Assembly: GCA_946811185.2 (NCBI GenBank)
Contig: OX328109.1
Coordinates: forward strand, 2,790,001 to 2,854,000
DNA from: Hippopus hippopus
Taxonomy: Eukaryota > Mollusca > Bivalvia > Cardiida > Cardiidae
Reading direction: 5' to 3'
DNA length: 64,000 bases
Position numbers and translations under genes: made by a program. Shown piece after piece: positions 50,301-61,429 of this stretch. The notes under the pieces were generated by a model. It did not search any database, had not been told where the DNA came from, and was given only the letters and a program-made list of their open reading frames with translations. How positions within the stretch are numbered: the first letter of the stretch is position 1; every line of letters starts with the position of its first letter.

Positions 50301-53300
50301 ACGACTCGGAAACATCCTCATGAAATACAGATAAAATAATTCAATGGATGGATATAAAAACACTCTGACAAAAGGAGAAGTTAATAATTACGAGGTAATT
50401 TCTGCCGAGCCCCGTAAGCTCAGTCGGTAGCGTTCAAGACTTAAGAACAGGGGGGTCGCTGGTTCGATCTCCGGCTCGGCTAATTTCTTTCCGAGGAAAG
50501 CATGGATAGGTGCACTGGACGCCGCGATATAACTGAAATAATGTTGAAAACCATACAATCAATCAATAAAAGGTACCTTTTTTGGGGAAAATATTTCCTT
50601 ATCGGACAGTGTAGATCAACGATCAGACTGCACGTTCTGTGCAGTCTGATCTTGATCTACACTGTCCGCAAAAGATCAGTGAGTCACGCTTTTAACCAGC
50701 CTAAGGGTTCATAAGGAAACCTGTATAAACATTTGCACTGAGGCTTGTTCTCTAATACAACTAATAGACGTAGACCCATTTCAGCACCCCAAATATATTG
50801 ACTCTATCTCTTTCGACAGATGGAAAATACGATCCACAGAAACTCAGGAAAATAAAGATAAAATGTCTTAAAGATTTGACTAAATAAGCGGACAGTATAG
50901 ATCCAATACCAGGCTGCACGTTTTATGCAGTTTTATTTCGATCTATGCCGTTCGTGAAATCCCGTATTTTCGCCTATTGTCACTAAAAGGGTTGATAAAT
51001 TTCTTTCTGCATCTCAGTCGGTTTGTGCAATATTAACGTATCATGACTGCAACAGGAATGCAAGATACATCAGTTTTGCATCGCTCTGTACGGTTTTATG
51101 TCAATATAACCAGTTGCAGCTACCACCTGCAGAATTCCCATTTCGTTTCTTGGATCTTCTTCTATGTAACGTTTTCCCTCATATTGAAATGATTTACTTC
51201 GCTATCAGATTGTATGATTGTATGGTGATTACGCTGTTTTCAACATTTTTTTCAGTTATATTGTAGTGGTTAGTGAACCTATACATCCTTTCCCTGAGTT
51301 TTTTTTTTCCCTTTAAACCAGTACTCTGCACCGTAATCTTTCCAAACCACTGGCTGCTTTCCCACACAACCATCATCGAAAGAATGATCAGCGGTAAGAG
51401 AGGAATGAATACTGTCGTAATGACTATCATCAATCCTCGGAAAGAAACTGGCCGAGCCGGGGATCGAAGCATCGACCCCTTGTTCTCAAGTTCTGTACGC
51501 TACCGACTGCGCTACCGAAGCTCGGCTTCGCGATCATATTAGACCAAGATCAGCCTGTGCATTCGTGCAGTCTGATCTCGGTTTTGCTTTCTTTGACTAA
51601 GGCTTTTTACACAGGATCAGGTTTACCCTTTACCAAACAGTCCCCTCGTTTTCTTCATGTTTAAGATCCTGAGGAATATATTATTGCTGGTAACCAACAT
51701 TTTCTCCCTTTTCTCCCAACGATATTTTCTACCCTTGTCACAGACATATTCCATGATTTGAATCACGTTTTCATTTTGTCGTCTGCAAATCCTTTCAATG
51801 TGGAATAATTTAATATCAGTTGTTTTCATGAACATTGGCGAGTTCTGATTGGCTGAAAAAATTTTTTCATAGCTCCATGAAAAAAACAAATCACGTTGTG
51901 CCGGAACTACTTTCGCTGAAGGTTACTTTTGCAGGTCCTACACACTGCTGTGTTCATTTACTTTCGTTCTATTGGTTAATTTTCAGTATTGAGGATCTGA
52001 AAACTGCTTCCCTATTGTATTCTTGCGCCATACAAATATGTGTGGAAGGTCTTTAGAAACTCCAACGTTAGATTTACAAATAAAGAAAATGAATGCAGTT
52101 TGAATTATTTCCGTAGATGTATGTTGTCTGTAATATTAAATTATAAGGAATGAAGAGAATTTTCTTTTTTTCATGGAGGTAAGAAAAAAACCTAATCACA
52201 CTTTTGTATGAAACCGCGGTTTCATACAGTGTGATTAGGTTTTTTTTTTCATACCTCCATGAAAAAAAGAAAATTCTCTTCATTCCTTAATTGTCGTCTG
52301 ATAAAAAGATATCTCTTCAGCAAACGAAGAAAAAAATGGGATTAGTCAAAATTGAGAGCATTTGCAGGCAACAAATTAAATGTGACTCAAGTGTTGAAAT
52401 TTATCTTTGAGTGGGAAGAAAAGAATTTGGGAAAAGGAGAAATTGCCGGTTACCAGCATTTTCTCCGTGTCCCAAAATGTTTTCAAAAGCCTATTAGGAT
52501 CTTTAAACTCGGGTTGCGTTGTTAATACTTAAAGCGCCCTTCACAACAATAGTTGCCTTTGCGGCCAGTGTAGATCAAGATCAGACTGCACATAACGTCC
52601 AGTCTGATCTTTGACCTACACTGTCCGCTTAGCTTAAGCATTCTAAACAAGAACAATTTTATAATTTCAATTATTTGAGCTAATTTCTAGACTTAAAGAG
52701 GCATCTTTACAGCCAGAGAGTAAATAAACGCTGTTAAAACTTGACGGTGTTGTTATCTACTCAGCTGTGTAAACTTAAATAAAAAATCAATATAAGGTGT
52801 ATGGGGTAAAGAGACTGTAGCAATTTGTCTTCGATTTAAACAGGAAACTGTGGTTGTTATGTCTATGGCTAGCCGCAATAGAATGAAATGCATTTTCTAT
52901 CTGCCGTAATCTGTGCAACCTTGCAACCATCAGGGGCAATACTTTGGCATGAAGATACAAGAGTGATTATAGTTTCATCAAATAAAAAAAGAAAACGGTT
53001 AAAAACTGGATGGAAACGAGTGAAGATGTATGTTTAAAGTGTCTGTTTAGTTTATTTGGCAATCTAACGGTTAAAAGATGAATCCACAACATTATCTCCC
53101 GCTAGATGGCATATTACAAATACACATCTGTCTACACTCGTCACAACTCGGTCGATTACGTATCTACATCACCCGAGGTATGCTGAATGATCTATCTAAT
53201 TTGGGCATTCTGGGTACAGAACCGGACTACTTTTCAAAAAGACAACCTTTACTTTGAATTTCAAAATGAAATAAACGTTTACTCAATAAAACACTAAGTG

Positions 53301-56300
53301 GTGCGATTCATTCAGCTATTGATCAGCTAGCATGTAACCTATGCACCGGCCATTTATTAAAACAGCCCCTACAGGCTTGGTTAATAGCTTCAGTATAAGC
53401 CCTACTTTTCCCTAGTATATGGGATCGGTGATGCGTCATAGCAGACAGGTCGAATCTTCGAAGAATATGACATGCACAGACAACGGGCTGGCGAAGTGTT
53501 TTACCAGAATGATAAAGGTTGGTCGGGGAAAAACAATTAAAAACATTAGTAACTAATCATCCTTAATTACTCTGCAGAATAATCAGGTATCTGTACAAGT
53601 TAACAGCCAACGTAAAGAGAATTTGGGTCTAGACAAAAACTCTTCTTTCTTCTCTTTCTGTCTTTCTTTCTTTCTTTCTTTTTCCTTCCCGTTCCCCTCC
53701 CCCTCCCCTCCAACAAATCAGCATTTAGATTTCCAAATCACTCTTTGTATGTCTGTCTGTCCGTCTGTTCGCCCGCTGGTCTTTCCGTCCGTCCGTCCGT
53801 CTGTCTGTCTGCCTGTGTCAGCCCTTCTATCTCCCCCTCTTCCTGTCTGTCTCTCTCCTTCGTTCTCTCTTTGTCTCTCTCTTTCTCCCTATCCCTCTCT
53901 ATCGCCCTCTTCCTCTGTCCCATCTCTCCATCTCTCTCTCTCCCTCTCATCAGCTCTCAACCATTCTCAGATTAACGCACAAAGACGATAATCCCTAAGG
54001 TCGCCAAGTAGACAGAAAACAAACAAAATAACCGAATAGCGAACATATGTTTTCAATACGATACAGGTCTATAGGTAAGAAGCACACATAGGTAAAAATG
54101 TTTCAATCCTTCGCAGACTCAGTTTGTATTCAAAGCATCTACAGACAATCAACCAAAACAAGGTTCAAATGATTGAATCTGTCAAATAAAGGTTAGAAAA
54201 CATTGTGGGAAAAGGAGAAAATGCTGGTTACCACCATTTTCTCCATGTCCCACAATGTTTTCAAAAGCTGTCATCTTCAGGGTCGATAAACCACAGGTAA
54301 AGGATGAAGAGATTATTTGTTGCCAAATGTCTTATCGCGATAAACTGACAGAGAGAGACAAAATGTGACGCTTATATCATAAACAAAGAATCCAACCATG
54401 TTGATCGGATAGAAAAATGGCGCTACTTTTTCATCGCTTAATTTAGCTCGGCTATTTTCGGGAAAAAAAAAATAATGGCGAGGTACTGTCATAGCACCGT
54501 CGACGTCGTCATGCTAAAACTTTGGCACTTAATCACATCTCTGTCAGTACTGGAGATATTTACTTAAAGATACATCTTTACTCGTTTTCATCCAGTTTTT
54601 TTTTAACCAATTTCATCTTTATTTTATGGAACTATAATCATTCTTGCATCTTCATGCCAAATATTTGCCCCTGACGGTTGCAAGGTTATACAGATTACGA
54701 CGGATAGAAATTGCATTTCATTCTCTGGAGGCTATCAAAGACATCAACACCACAGTTTCCGGTTTTAAACCGAAGACAAATCCCTTTATCCCATGCACCT
54801 CAAATCGATTTTTTATCTATATTTACACAGCTGACTCGATTCTACACGCTATCAAGTTTTAACAGGGTTTGATTACTCTCTGGCTGTATTTATGTATCGT
54901 TAAAAATCGGATTTGTTGTAAATTGTCAAAAGCAGAACCCATACAACAGGGGCAGGTTACCATCAAAATATTTCTGACACAGTTATGCCCCCTTTTCGAC
55001 TAAGAATATTCACTGAAAATCAAGCAACTGCAGTGGATTGTTGGTACCTGCATGCGATGCTCTTGTTTTCATATAACATAATGTCATGATCGACATTACA
55101 TAACATATCATAAAATAACATGTGATGATATAATGTTACAATGCGTAGTAATATATTGAATAATAGTCTAGTATATTATTACAGATTGCACTATATTATT
55201 ACATAAACGTGACACAACTCTAATTAAATAGAAAATTGACGTCACGCTTTGCCAGAGGACAAAAGTTCAGATCTACCAAAATTGAAAGCAATTGCAGACG
55301 AAAAATTAAACGTGGCAAAAACGATGTGAATTATCATGTAAAGGTTAGAAAACATTGTGGAAAAGGGAGAAAATGCTAGTTACCAGCATTTTCTCTATTT
55401 CCCACAATGCTTTCATAAGCCCTTCCTTCACAGTGTCGTTACAGCTTGCTTCTTGTGTGATTACGATGAGAGTGCCAAGAAGATTAAACGCAAGGGAAAT
55501 GTAACGATTACAAAAACAGGAGCAAAAAACGGGACAATGAAAATACAAATATCAGAGAAACGAAGACACCATACTCAAGTTATCACTGCGTTTAGATAAC
55601 TATTGCCAAGACAAAGGCGACATAACCGCTTCTTCGGACGATTTAGATCAAGATCAGACTGCACAGAACGTGCAGTCTGATCTTGGATCTACAACGTCCG
55701 CTGTTTGTCTTTTAAAATGAGAAGAAAAAGTCTCGATTTTAAGTGCCATTGTAAATACAGACCTCGACAAAAAATTTCAGTTCTCAACAGAAGTGTGTAT
55801 AACTTTAACGTGATAAACCTTTCCTTAACTGTTTACACTCGTATTATCGTTTATTTTTGGGATTACAGGTTTTAAAACCACCAACCGTGACAAGATAATA
55901 TAAATATTATCGAGTTGGGTCTATAAATTATCTCATCACAGTAAGTGGTTTTAAACCTGTTATCCAAAACTAAAACAACAATATTAACTGATAATGAAAG
56001 GTTTATCAAGTGAGAGCTATACATCTAATTGTTTTTTTTTTCCTTCTCGTGTAGTACTGTAGCGATGTAGGTATAAATCCTCGGAATATTGGCCGTATTC
56101 ATTCCATTGTTCTGCGGTTTTTTGTGTGTACTTTGTGTTTATTTTTCCTACGGGTCATTCGTGGTGAACTGCAAAAAATTATCCTTTACTTTTCGTTGAA
56201 ATGCGAGAATTCTTGTTTTCGGAATGTTTTTGTCTTAGACGCTATTTCCTGTCTAATAGAAATGGTTCAAAAGAGGTTGGCGCCCGTTAAAGAGTCTAAC

Positions 56301-58001
56301 AATTAGCTTTTAAAATTCTTTATACACTACATATGCAAACCAGAAATGTGCTATAAAATTCAAGGCAGTTAACTTATTTTAGTGCATGGGCAAAAACAGG
56401 GTTTTTTGCCGACAGCATCGTCTCAAAAATACGATCTATACAGAGCTGAATAGCCAAAGTTCTATTTTTAGTAATGGTGTCCGATGATCCAGCAATGAAA
56501 TTAGGTATTCCGTGATAGACCAATGGAGCTTAAAAGCCTGTGGTCTACAAACTTGCCGTCTGGTAAGTCTTTACCAGACGGCAAAATCAAAGACTTGTTC
56601 AAATTGAAAGCATTTGCAGATGACATATCAAAGGAGGGTCATACCAATACATTTGTTTGTGGTTGGATAGAAAACATTGTGGGAAAAGGAGAAAATGCTG
56701 GTTACTAGCATTTTCCCTTATTCCCCCACAATGTTTTCAAAAGCCATCTTCATCAGGTTTGTTAAATGTCGGGATTATGTGGTGAAGGTTTGATTAAAGC
56801 CCCAATAGCGGTCAAAAGTAAACAGTACGGATGATTAAATGCATTTCAATATAATTCATTCCATTTTAAAGTGTGAAATTATTGTAAAGATGACAATATG
56901 TTATTATACGGTCGGTCAAATAGCAGTGGCAGTCAGTAGCAGGAAAAATGAATTTAAAAGTTGGTCAAAAGGTGCCAGGTTGCTCTATCTTTTTGTTTAC
57001 TTTTTGCCAGGTTTTAAAATTGATTTATCTGCCAGCGATAAACACTCGGACCGACTGTACAATAAGAGACTGTCATCTTCACAATAATTTCCATACTTTT
57101 GAGAGGTAAGCTTTAGATTCATATGCATTTTAATTCACGCATTGTCTACTTTTGTGGCTATTGGAGTTTTAACGACAACACAAAACAAGATAATATTCTA
57201 CGACAACGCCTACCTTTCTATATCTTGCTCGTCAACTCCCCAGAATTCAAACTCCCGCATCAAAGCAGGCCCGCAAAGGTTTGTGGGCAGATGTAGATCC
57301 CCGTATCTTAGGTAATTCAATATAATATTAAAGGCGTATGGATCTCTGTCGAAAAAGTAGTCCCCATTGTCAACACGGTAATATTTCGCCATTTCACTAT
57401 CCTTTGATAACTTGCACGATTTCAGACGCCTCAGTGTGGATTTATAGGTCTCAAACACTTGACCACCGACGTTGATGATCACTGTTTGCTTTGATCGAAT
57501 TTTATCACAGACACATTTCACACTGTTTGGCGACGACGAGGCGGATCTCGAGCCCGGGTCTGTTGAATCCTCCGAAGGGCCCCAGTCATTTCCATGCACA
57601 ATTTCACTATCAATATCCGGTAGATGTCGCTGGCTCGAGCTTCTTTTTGTCGCCAGGCTGCCATGCCCGCTCATCATTACGGCGTTCAGTGCCATGTTTT
57701 CTGGCGCCTCAGCTGTACTATTAAATCTTTTTTGATCATTATCATCACCCGGTTCGCTCTCACATGAACCCGTTTGTTTTCGTCTGTACCTATAGCGCGT
57801 GCGTAATTCACCGCAATCTTCTGTCTCCGAAGAAGAGAGATGGCAATCCGAGTCAGTCAGGTGAGACTGACTGCGCTTAAGTTGGGCCGAGTTCCAATGA
57901 TTGTTGACTTTTCTCCCAACACAGGGACTATTTCCTTCATGGTGACGGCGGGGCACTCGCGGACTGGCCCGGGTCTGTGAAATAGAAAGAGTTGGTATCA
58001 T
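46194..58001 (-). CDS. Second Shaw/Kv3-like potassium channel, three exons
   Basis: Exons 58001-57214, 48949-48760 and 47378-46194 join in phase (2, 0) into about 720 aa. A 170-residue Ser/Arg-rich, probably disordered N-terminus precedes the T1 domain (about 173-265). The HX5CX20CC zinc site is split by intron 1: H237 and C243 in exon 1, CC264-265 in exon 2. The membrane domain has S1 at about 327-346, three N-glycosylation sequons (388, 394, 401) in a long S1-S2 loop, S4 482-503 with Arg at R2-R6 but Phe at R1, TTVGYGD filter 563-569, and TVP (595-597) in place of PVP. The start codon is the first in-frame ATG, but a CTATTTCACAG acceptor-like site just inside leaves room for another upstream exon. 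Confidence 0.92.
47440..47640 (+). repeat. Repeat with GAATTACCTGCCCTT motif, Kv channel 2 intron 2
   Basis: GAGAATTACCTGCCCTTCTG and the preceding ACGCTCGACAGCGGG resemble 63660-63800 (GCGAATTACCTGCCCTTTTG). It forms short open frames that look alike by translation (LRITCP), but neither belongs to a recognisable gene. Confidence 0.4.
47900..48600. other. Kv channel 2 intron 2, no recognised element
   Basis: AT-rich DNA with poly-T and poly-A runs. I see no repeat shared with the rest of the window and no exon. Confidence 0.4.
48760..48949 (-). CDS. Kv channel 2, exon 2 (T1-S1 linker)
   Basis: The acceptor TTTTCACAG and donor GTATAT define 190 bp. It supplies the CC of the zinc site (CCFQPYNTWK), a Gln/Thr-rich linker and SFWRRLRAIVWTFLQDPNSS before VSAK, equivalent to the Kv3 sequence just ahead of S1. 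The first channel carries the same linker inside its exon 1. Confidence 0.93.
49020..50160 (+). repeat. Degenerate minisatellite of about 35-45-bp units
   Basis: Repeats of the form GGTCAGACTTACGACTTT then GAACAGGTTGTC run from 49020 to 49735 and resume at 50040-50160. A family C MITE sits within the array. It lies in the 8.3-kb first intron of Kv channel 2. Confidence 0.75.
49736..50010. mobile_element. Family C MITE inside a minisatellite (reference copy)
   Basis: ATATGGCTTGCAACACGCGA to GCGTGTTGCAGGCCAAT. The two internal GC palindromes (AGCCTGCGCAGTCCGCGCAGG type) are intact and lie about 120 bp apart. It looks young. Confidence 0.75.
50405..50570 (+). mobile_element. SINE type 1 with clean internal deletion
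   Basis: Head GCCGAGCCCCGTAAGCTCAG and B box GGTTCGATCTCC are joined at TTTCTTTCCGAGGAAAGCAT directly to the 3' part and its CAATCAATCAATAAAAGG tail. About 140 bp of the usual body are absent. Confidence 0.75.
50604..50675. repeat. Family D hairpin, near-perfect copy
   Basis: GTGTAGATCAACGATCAGAC pairs with GTCTGATCTTGATCTACAC around TGCACGTTCTGTGCA, and the flank ACTGTCCGC is conserved. Confidence 0.75.
51213..51535 (-). mobile_element. SINE type 1, Kv channel 2 intron 1
   Basis: Minus-strand copy; the head at the right end reads GGTAGCGCAGTCGGTAGCGT and the B box GCTTCGATCCC. A poly-T insertion lies in the body (51299-51309). Confidence 0.75.
51815..52289. repeat. Family F repeat with intact terminal hairpin, copy 2
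   Basis: Matches 2735-3209. The terminal 150 bp (52140-52289) are an almost perfect inverted repeat with arms of about 70 bp, meeting at ATGAAACCGCGGTTTCAT. Confidence 0.8.
52315..52530. mobile_element. Family A MITE, Kv channel 2 intron 1
   Basis: Left half GTCAAAATTGAGAGCATTTG; core AATTGCCGGTTACCAGCATT; right end GCGTTGTTAATACTTAA is degraded. Confidence 0.55.
52550..52625. repeat. Family D hairpin
   Basis: GTGTAGATCAAGATCAGACT and AGTCTGATCTTTGACCTACA pair around GCACATAACGTCC. It is preceded by AGTTGCCTTTGCGGCCAGTG, as in the copies at 19445 and 21420. Confidence 0.7.
52690..53040 (+). repeat. Family G repeat, copy 2
   Basis: Same order of markers as 37375-37740, with about 10-15 percent visible divergence. 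Confidence 0.7.
53630..53960 (+). repeat. Pyrimidine-rich low-complexity tract
   Basis: TTTC, CCCT, GTCT/GTCC and TCTC runs. This accounts for Ser/Leu/Cys-rich open frames on one strand and Arg/Glu-rich ones on the other; none is a gene. Confidence 0.85.
54105..54300. mobile_element. Family A MITE, Kv channel 2 intron 1
   Basis: Core AATGCTGGTTACCACCATTT with one mismatch. Right end shortened to CCACAGGTAAAGGAT. Confidence 0.6.
54563..54870 (-). repeat. Family G repeat, copy 3 (inverted)
   Basis: The complement of copies 1 and 2: CTTGATAGCGTGTAGAATCG at its 5' end and GATTATAGTTCCATAAAATA toward its 3' end. A family E segment ending GATGCTCTTGTTTTC (54880-55072) flanks it. Confidence 0.65.
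55250..55440. mobile_element. Family A MITE, Kv channel 2 intron 1
   Basis: GCCAGAGGACAAAAGTTCAG at the left, core AATGCTAGTTACCAGCATTT, right arm CTTCACAGTGTCGTTACAGC. Confidence 0.6.
55815..56010. repeat. Imperfect long palindrome
   Basis: GATAAACCTTTCCTTAACTG and CTGATAATGAAAGGTTTATC form the outer arms. TACAGGTTTTAAAACCACC and GGTTTTAAACCTGTTA form inner arms around an AT-rich centre. Confidence 0.6.
56567..56790. mobile_element. Family A MITE, Kv channel 2 intron 1
   Basis: CTTTACCAGACGGCAAAATC to ATGTGGTGAAGGTTTGA; core AATGCTGGTTACTAGCATTT. Confidence 0.65.
57214..58001 (-). CDS. Kv channel 2, exon 1 (N-terminus and T1)
   Basis: It starts MIPTLSISQTRASPRVPRRH (58001) and ends DEQDIE plus two bases at a GTAGGC donor. 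TVIINVGGQVFETYKSTLRR and YFFDRDPYAFNIILNYLRYG mark the T1 domain. Ser/Arg clusters such as RSASSSP occur before it. If 57977 is a real acceptor, the first nine residues are intronic. Confidence 0.85.
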
Positions 58002-58199
58002 CGCTAAAGCGTGAAGTGATCGTACAAAACACACGTTTAATATCCGTCACTTAATCTCATGCAGAACAGTTTTAAAAAGAGGAATAAATCTGCTGGTATT
58101 AGAAAAAAGAATAAGGCTGCAAATACCATGCACAATTAAAGACCATTCAGACTTCTCAGAAAACCATGTTGTTTCACAATTAGTTAAATCGTTTCAAAA

Positions 58200-58800
58200 T
58201 TCCGAGCAGTAGATCCATAAAACTCAACCAGACAACCAAGTAAATCCCATTGGATCGTTTGAAACAAAACTGTTTCGTTTTACAATAAATTATTTCATTT
58301 AAAGTCACATGGTTTCATTTACGACTACGTTGTTTTATTTAAAGTCACATGGTTTCATTAACGATAACATTGTTTTACTATGAATCACATGGCCACATGA
58401 GAAACAGGTTAACATGATTTCATTTTAAATCACATAATATTCTTTCATTTAAGATCAGATTGTCTCATGTGCATAGAATTATTTCATTCAGACATATCTT
58501 TTCATCAATGATCACATGGTTTCATTTTAATTCACATAGCTTCGTAAAAAAAACTTATTGTGTTAATTATAAATCACATTGTTGAATTTTAGATTACAGT
58601 TTTTCGGTATGAATTATTTCATTTAAAGCGACGACGTTTAACGATCACATTGGTTTGAATTAAAATCACATTACTGTATGAGACAGAAATCGTTTTATTC
58701 ATAATTCACATTGATTTCCTAGTATTAAAAATCGCTTTGTCTCATATAAAAACTCGTTGTCTCATTCTAACTCACATGGTTTTTATTATAAACAGAATAA
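58200..58800. repeat. Degenerate array of about 25-45-bp units
   Basis: Recurring TTTCATTTAAAGTCACATGG, ATCACATTGTTTTA and related motifs, strongly AT-rich, 200 bp upstream of the Kv channel 2 start. Confidence 0.6.
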
Positions 58801-58829
58801 ATTCACTATAAATCACAAACGCTTCTAAC

Positions 58830-59062
58830 TTAAACTTTTATAAAACAATCCCGCGTTTTGAACAACCAATAGACAGATGGCTTTCGAAAACATTATGGGG
58901 AAAAGGAGAAAATGCTGGTTACCAGCATTTTCTCCTTTTCCCACAATGTTTTCCACCGTTTAACTGGCAGATATTTATCATGTCAGTCACATTTAATTTG
59001 TCGTCTGCTACTACATTCAATTTGGACAAAAGTGAAATTTTTGTCGTCTGGTAAAGAGTCAA
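58830..59062. mobile_element. Family A MITE, near-complete
   Basis: TTAAACTTTTATAAAACAATC to GTCGTCTGGTAAAGAGTCAA. The core has one of the most perfect foldbacks in the window (AATGCTGGTTACCAGCATTT). Confidence 0.7.
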
Positions 59063-59497
59063 ACCGTTTCACTGTAATTGACGTTTTTACATCATAAATA
59101 ACATTTTTATTAGAAATCACATTCGTTCAGAATAATTCATAGAAAGATTAAACTGTTTTTCTAAAATTGACGTTTTGTCATCATAAATAACATTTCATTT
59201 TATGTATTAGAAATCACAAACGTTCAGTATAATTCACAAAACCTTCCTTTTCTGGCGTTGTCCAGTGCGCCAATATCTGCTATTGAATCGTCTATAATGA
59301 CAATAATGATGTGCAGCTAAAATCCGATTCCAATACGTTAACATTACAGGTATTTACCGCTCTCAGACCCGCCCTAAATTGGCTCTCTCGTTTCACCCTT
59401 AACCCTCCCCGAGTTTAAATTGTTGACCATTACAGAACTAGATTTCGTTTAGACGATTTGCATTGAATGGGAGTTAGATTTGTTCATTTTGTTCGTT

Positions 59498-59800
59498 TGT
59501 ATGATTTTAACCCCGTTTTCAACATTTAATCAGTTATATCGCAGCGGCCAATGCGCCTATCCATGCTTTCCTGGGCTTTCTTTTACCAGTGCTTTACACA
59601 TTATTCTTCCAAGGTTACTGACTGCTTTCCAGCGAAAGCATTATACGAATAATGATCAGCGGTAAGAGAGGAATGAATCCTATCGCAATGACTATCATCA
59701 ATCCCCGGAAAGAAATTGGCCGAGCTGGGGATTCTAACCAGCGACCCTCTGTTCTCAAGTTCTGTATGCTACCGACTACTCTAACGGTGCTCGGCTGGTA
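59498..59800 (-). mobile_element. SINE type 1
   Basis: Minus-strand head at the right end (GAGCACCGTTAGAGTAGTCG, diverged) with the normal body to the left. Confidence 0.7.
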
Positions 59801-60448
59801 CTTAGAGAGCACGCTAAATCAGACTACAGGAACACCCTGATGAAGACCGCGATACTTCGGTCACGATAAGAAGATGCAACTTTTGCGTTTAATTAAAGTG
59901 ATGGCCGTTTGCAATCGGTAACTCCGCCTATTTTAATGACATCGGATTTGACGTCATCATATCGATTTGCATACAATTCCAAATAATCAATACGTGTTTA
60001 TTGGTCATGTGACCTTTGCGAAATATTGGCGCGAAATCTGAAAAAAAAAAACCACATGATGAGGCTCGGTATCTTCATAGGATACTGACGTTCAATTAGT
60101 CTATCTTGGAACACCCAAACTTTTCGTAGAACACGGTTACTAAAAATAGCACATTTGCGCATCACCTCTATATCGTATACAGTTACTAAATACGGCATAG
60201 AGGCGATACCTTTATATGCTATTTTTCGAAACGGTGTCCGATGATCGACCAATGAACATTTTATTGTTTCGTGACAGACAAATGGAGCTTTAAAAGCCTG
60301 TGGTATCTTCAAGGAAATATTTTTTCCCCTTATACTTCTCACTCTCATCTACTGATGGCTTGGAAATTATTGTCTTACTAGATTCAGTGACAGGAACATT
60401 ATTGAAGTAAAGTATGATTATAGAAAAAATCTGAAAAGCGCCACTTTA

Positions 60449-60675
60449 ACCCTTTACCACAAAATCTTGAATTTTAACGATCTTGAAGTAGAAGACTTTT
60501 GAAAAAAGTGTGCAAAAAGGGAGGAAATACCGGTAATCAGCATTTATTCTTTTTTTACACAAGATTTTCTACCCTTCCAAAAACTAATTTAGGTTTTCAA
60601 TCACATTTATTTTGTCTTCTGCAAATGCTTTCAATTTGGACAAGTCTAAAATTTTGTCGTTTAGTAAAGAATTTA
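60449..60675. mobile_element. Family A MITE
   Basis: TTAACCCTTTACCACAAAATC to TTTAGTAAAGAATTTAA; core diverged (AATACCGGTAATCAGCATTT). Confidence 0.65.
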
Positions 60676-61071
60676 ACTGAAAAACAGGATATGCTTGATG
60701 GCGGTGGTTGCTATGGAGTTGTTCTGACTCTTTACCAGACGACAAAAAAATCAGACAACGCCAAACTGAAGGCATTCACAGATTACACAATTATTAGATG
60801 TGGTGAAATAATGGGATTTGTCTTTGACAGAGTAGAAAACACCATGGGAAATGGAGAAAAAGGCTGGCTCTTCTTCACGCCGAGTGTTGTTGAAGGGTTT
60901 CTTCCCTATGACCATGAAAAATATTGTTCGGTACAGAACGAAGCGTAGAAATCTCAATTATTGGGTTTTATCTTTATTTTATCACATTTTGACGTACCTT
61001 TCAATCTTTCCTTGTTTTGTTATAGAATATTAACTAAAAATAACCCTTTGTTCAACAATACAGACATTTTC

Positions 61072-61340
61072 AACTTTTTACCAGACGAAAAAAATTCATC
61101 AAAAAAAAAAATCGTAAATTGGCTCATAGGAAACAATATATTTCTTAAATCTCTTAACCAAACAACTATAAGTTTTAAAGAAGACAATGCAGCAAAAGGA
61201 GAAATGCTGGTAGTCAGCATTTTCTCTTAGCATCTTCTCCCTTGCCTACGTTTTGACTCTTCTAAGTCACATTTAAATTTGCGTCTGCAAGTTCTTTGAA
61301 TTTGGACCAGTCTAATATTTTGTCGTCTGGTAAAGAGCTA
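61072..61340. mobile_element. Family A MITE with insertion
   Basis: CTTTTTACCAGACGAAAAAA to TCTGGTAAAGAGCTAAC. About 40 bp of extra A-rich sequence lie in the left arm. Confidence 0.55.
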
Positions 61341-61429
61341 ACGGTTAATTAGGATCACATTTCTCGTATTTTCTCTCAAATCTCCCTGATATCAGATTTA
61401 TAATTCTTGTTTAGATGCTATCATGTTCA

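Noticed and set aside
53623..53991. 122-aa Ser/Pro/Leu-rich ORF and its complements
   Set aside because: Encoded entirely by pyrimidine-rich low-complexity DNA.
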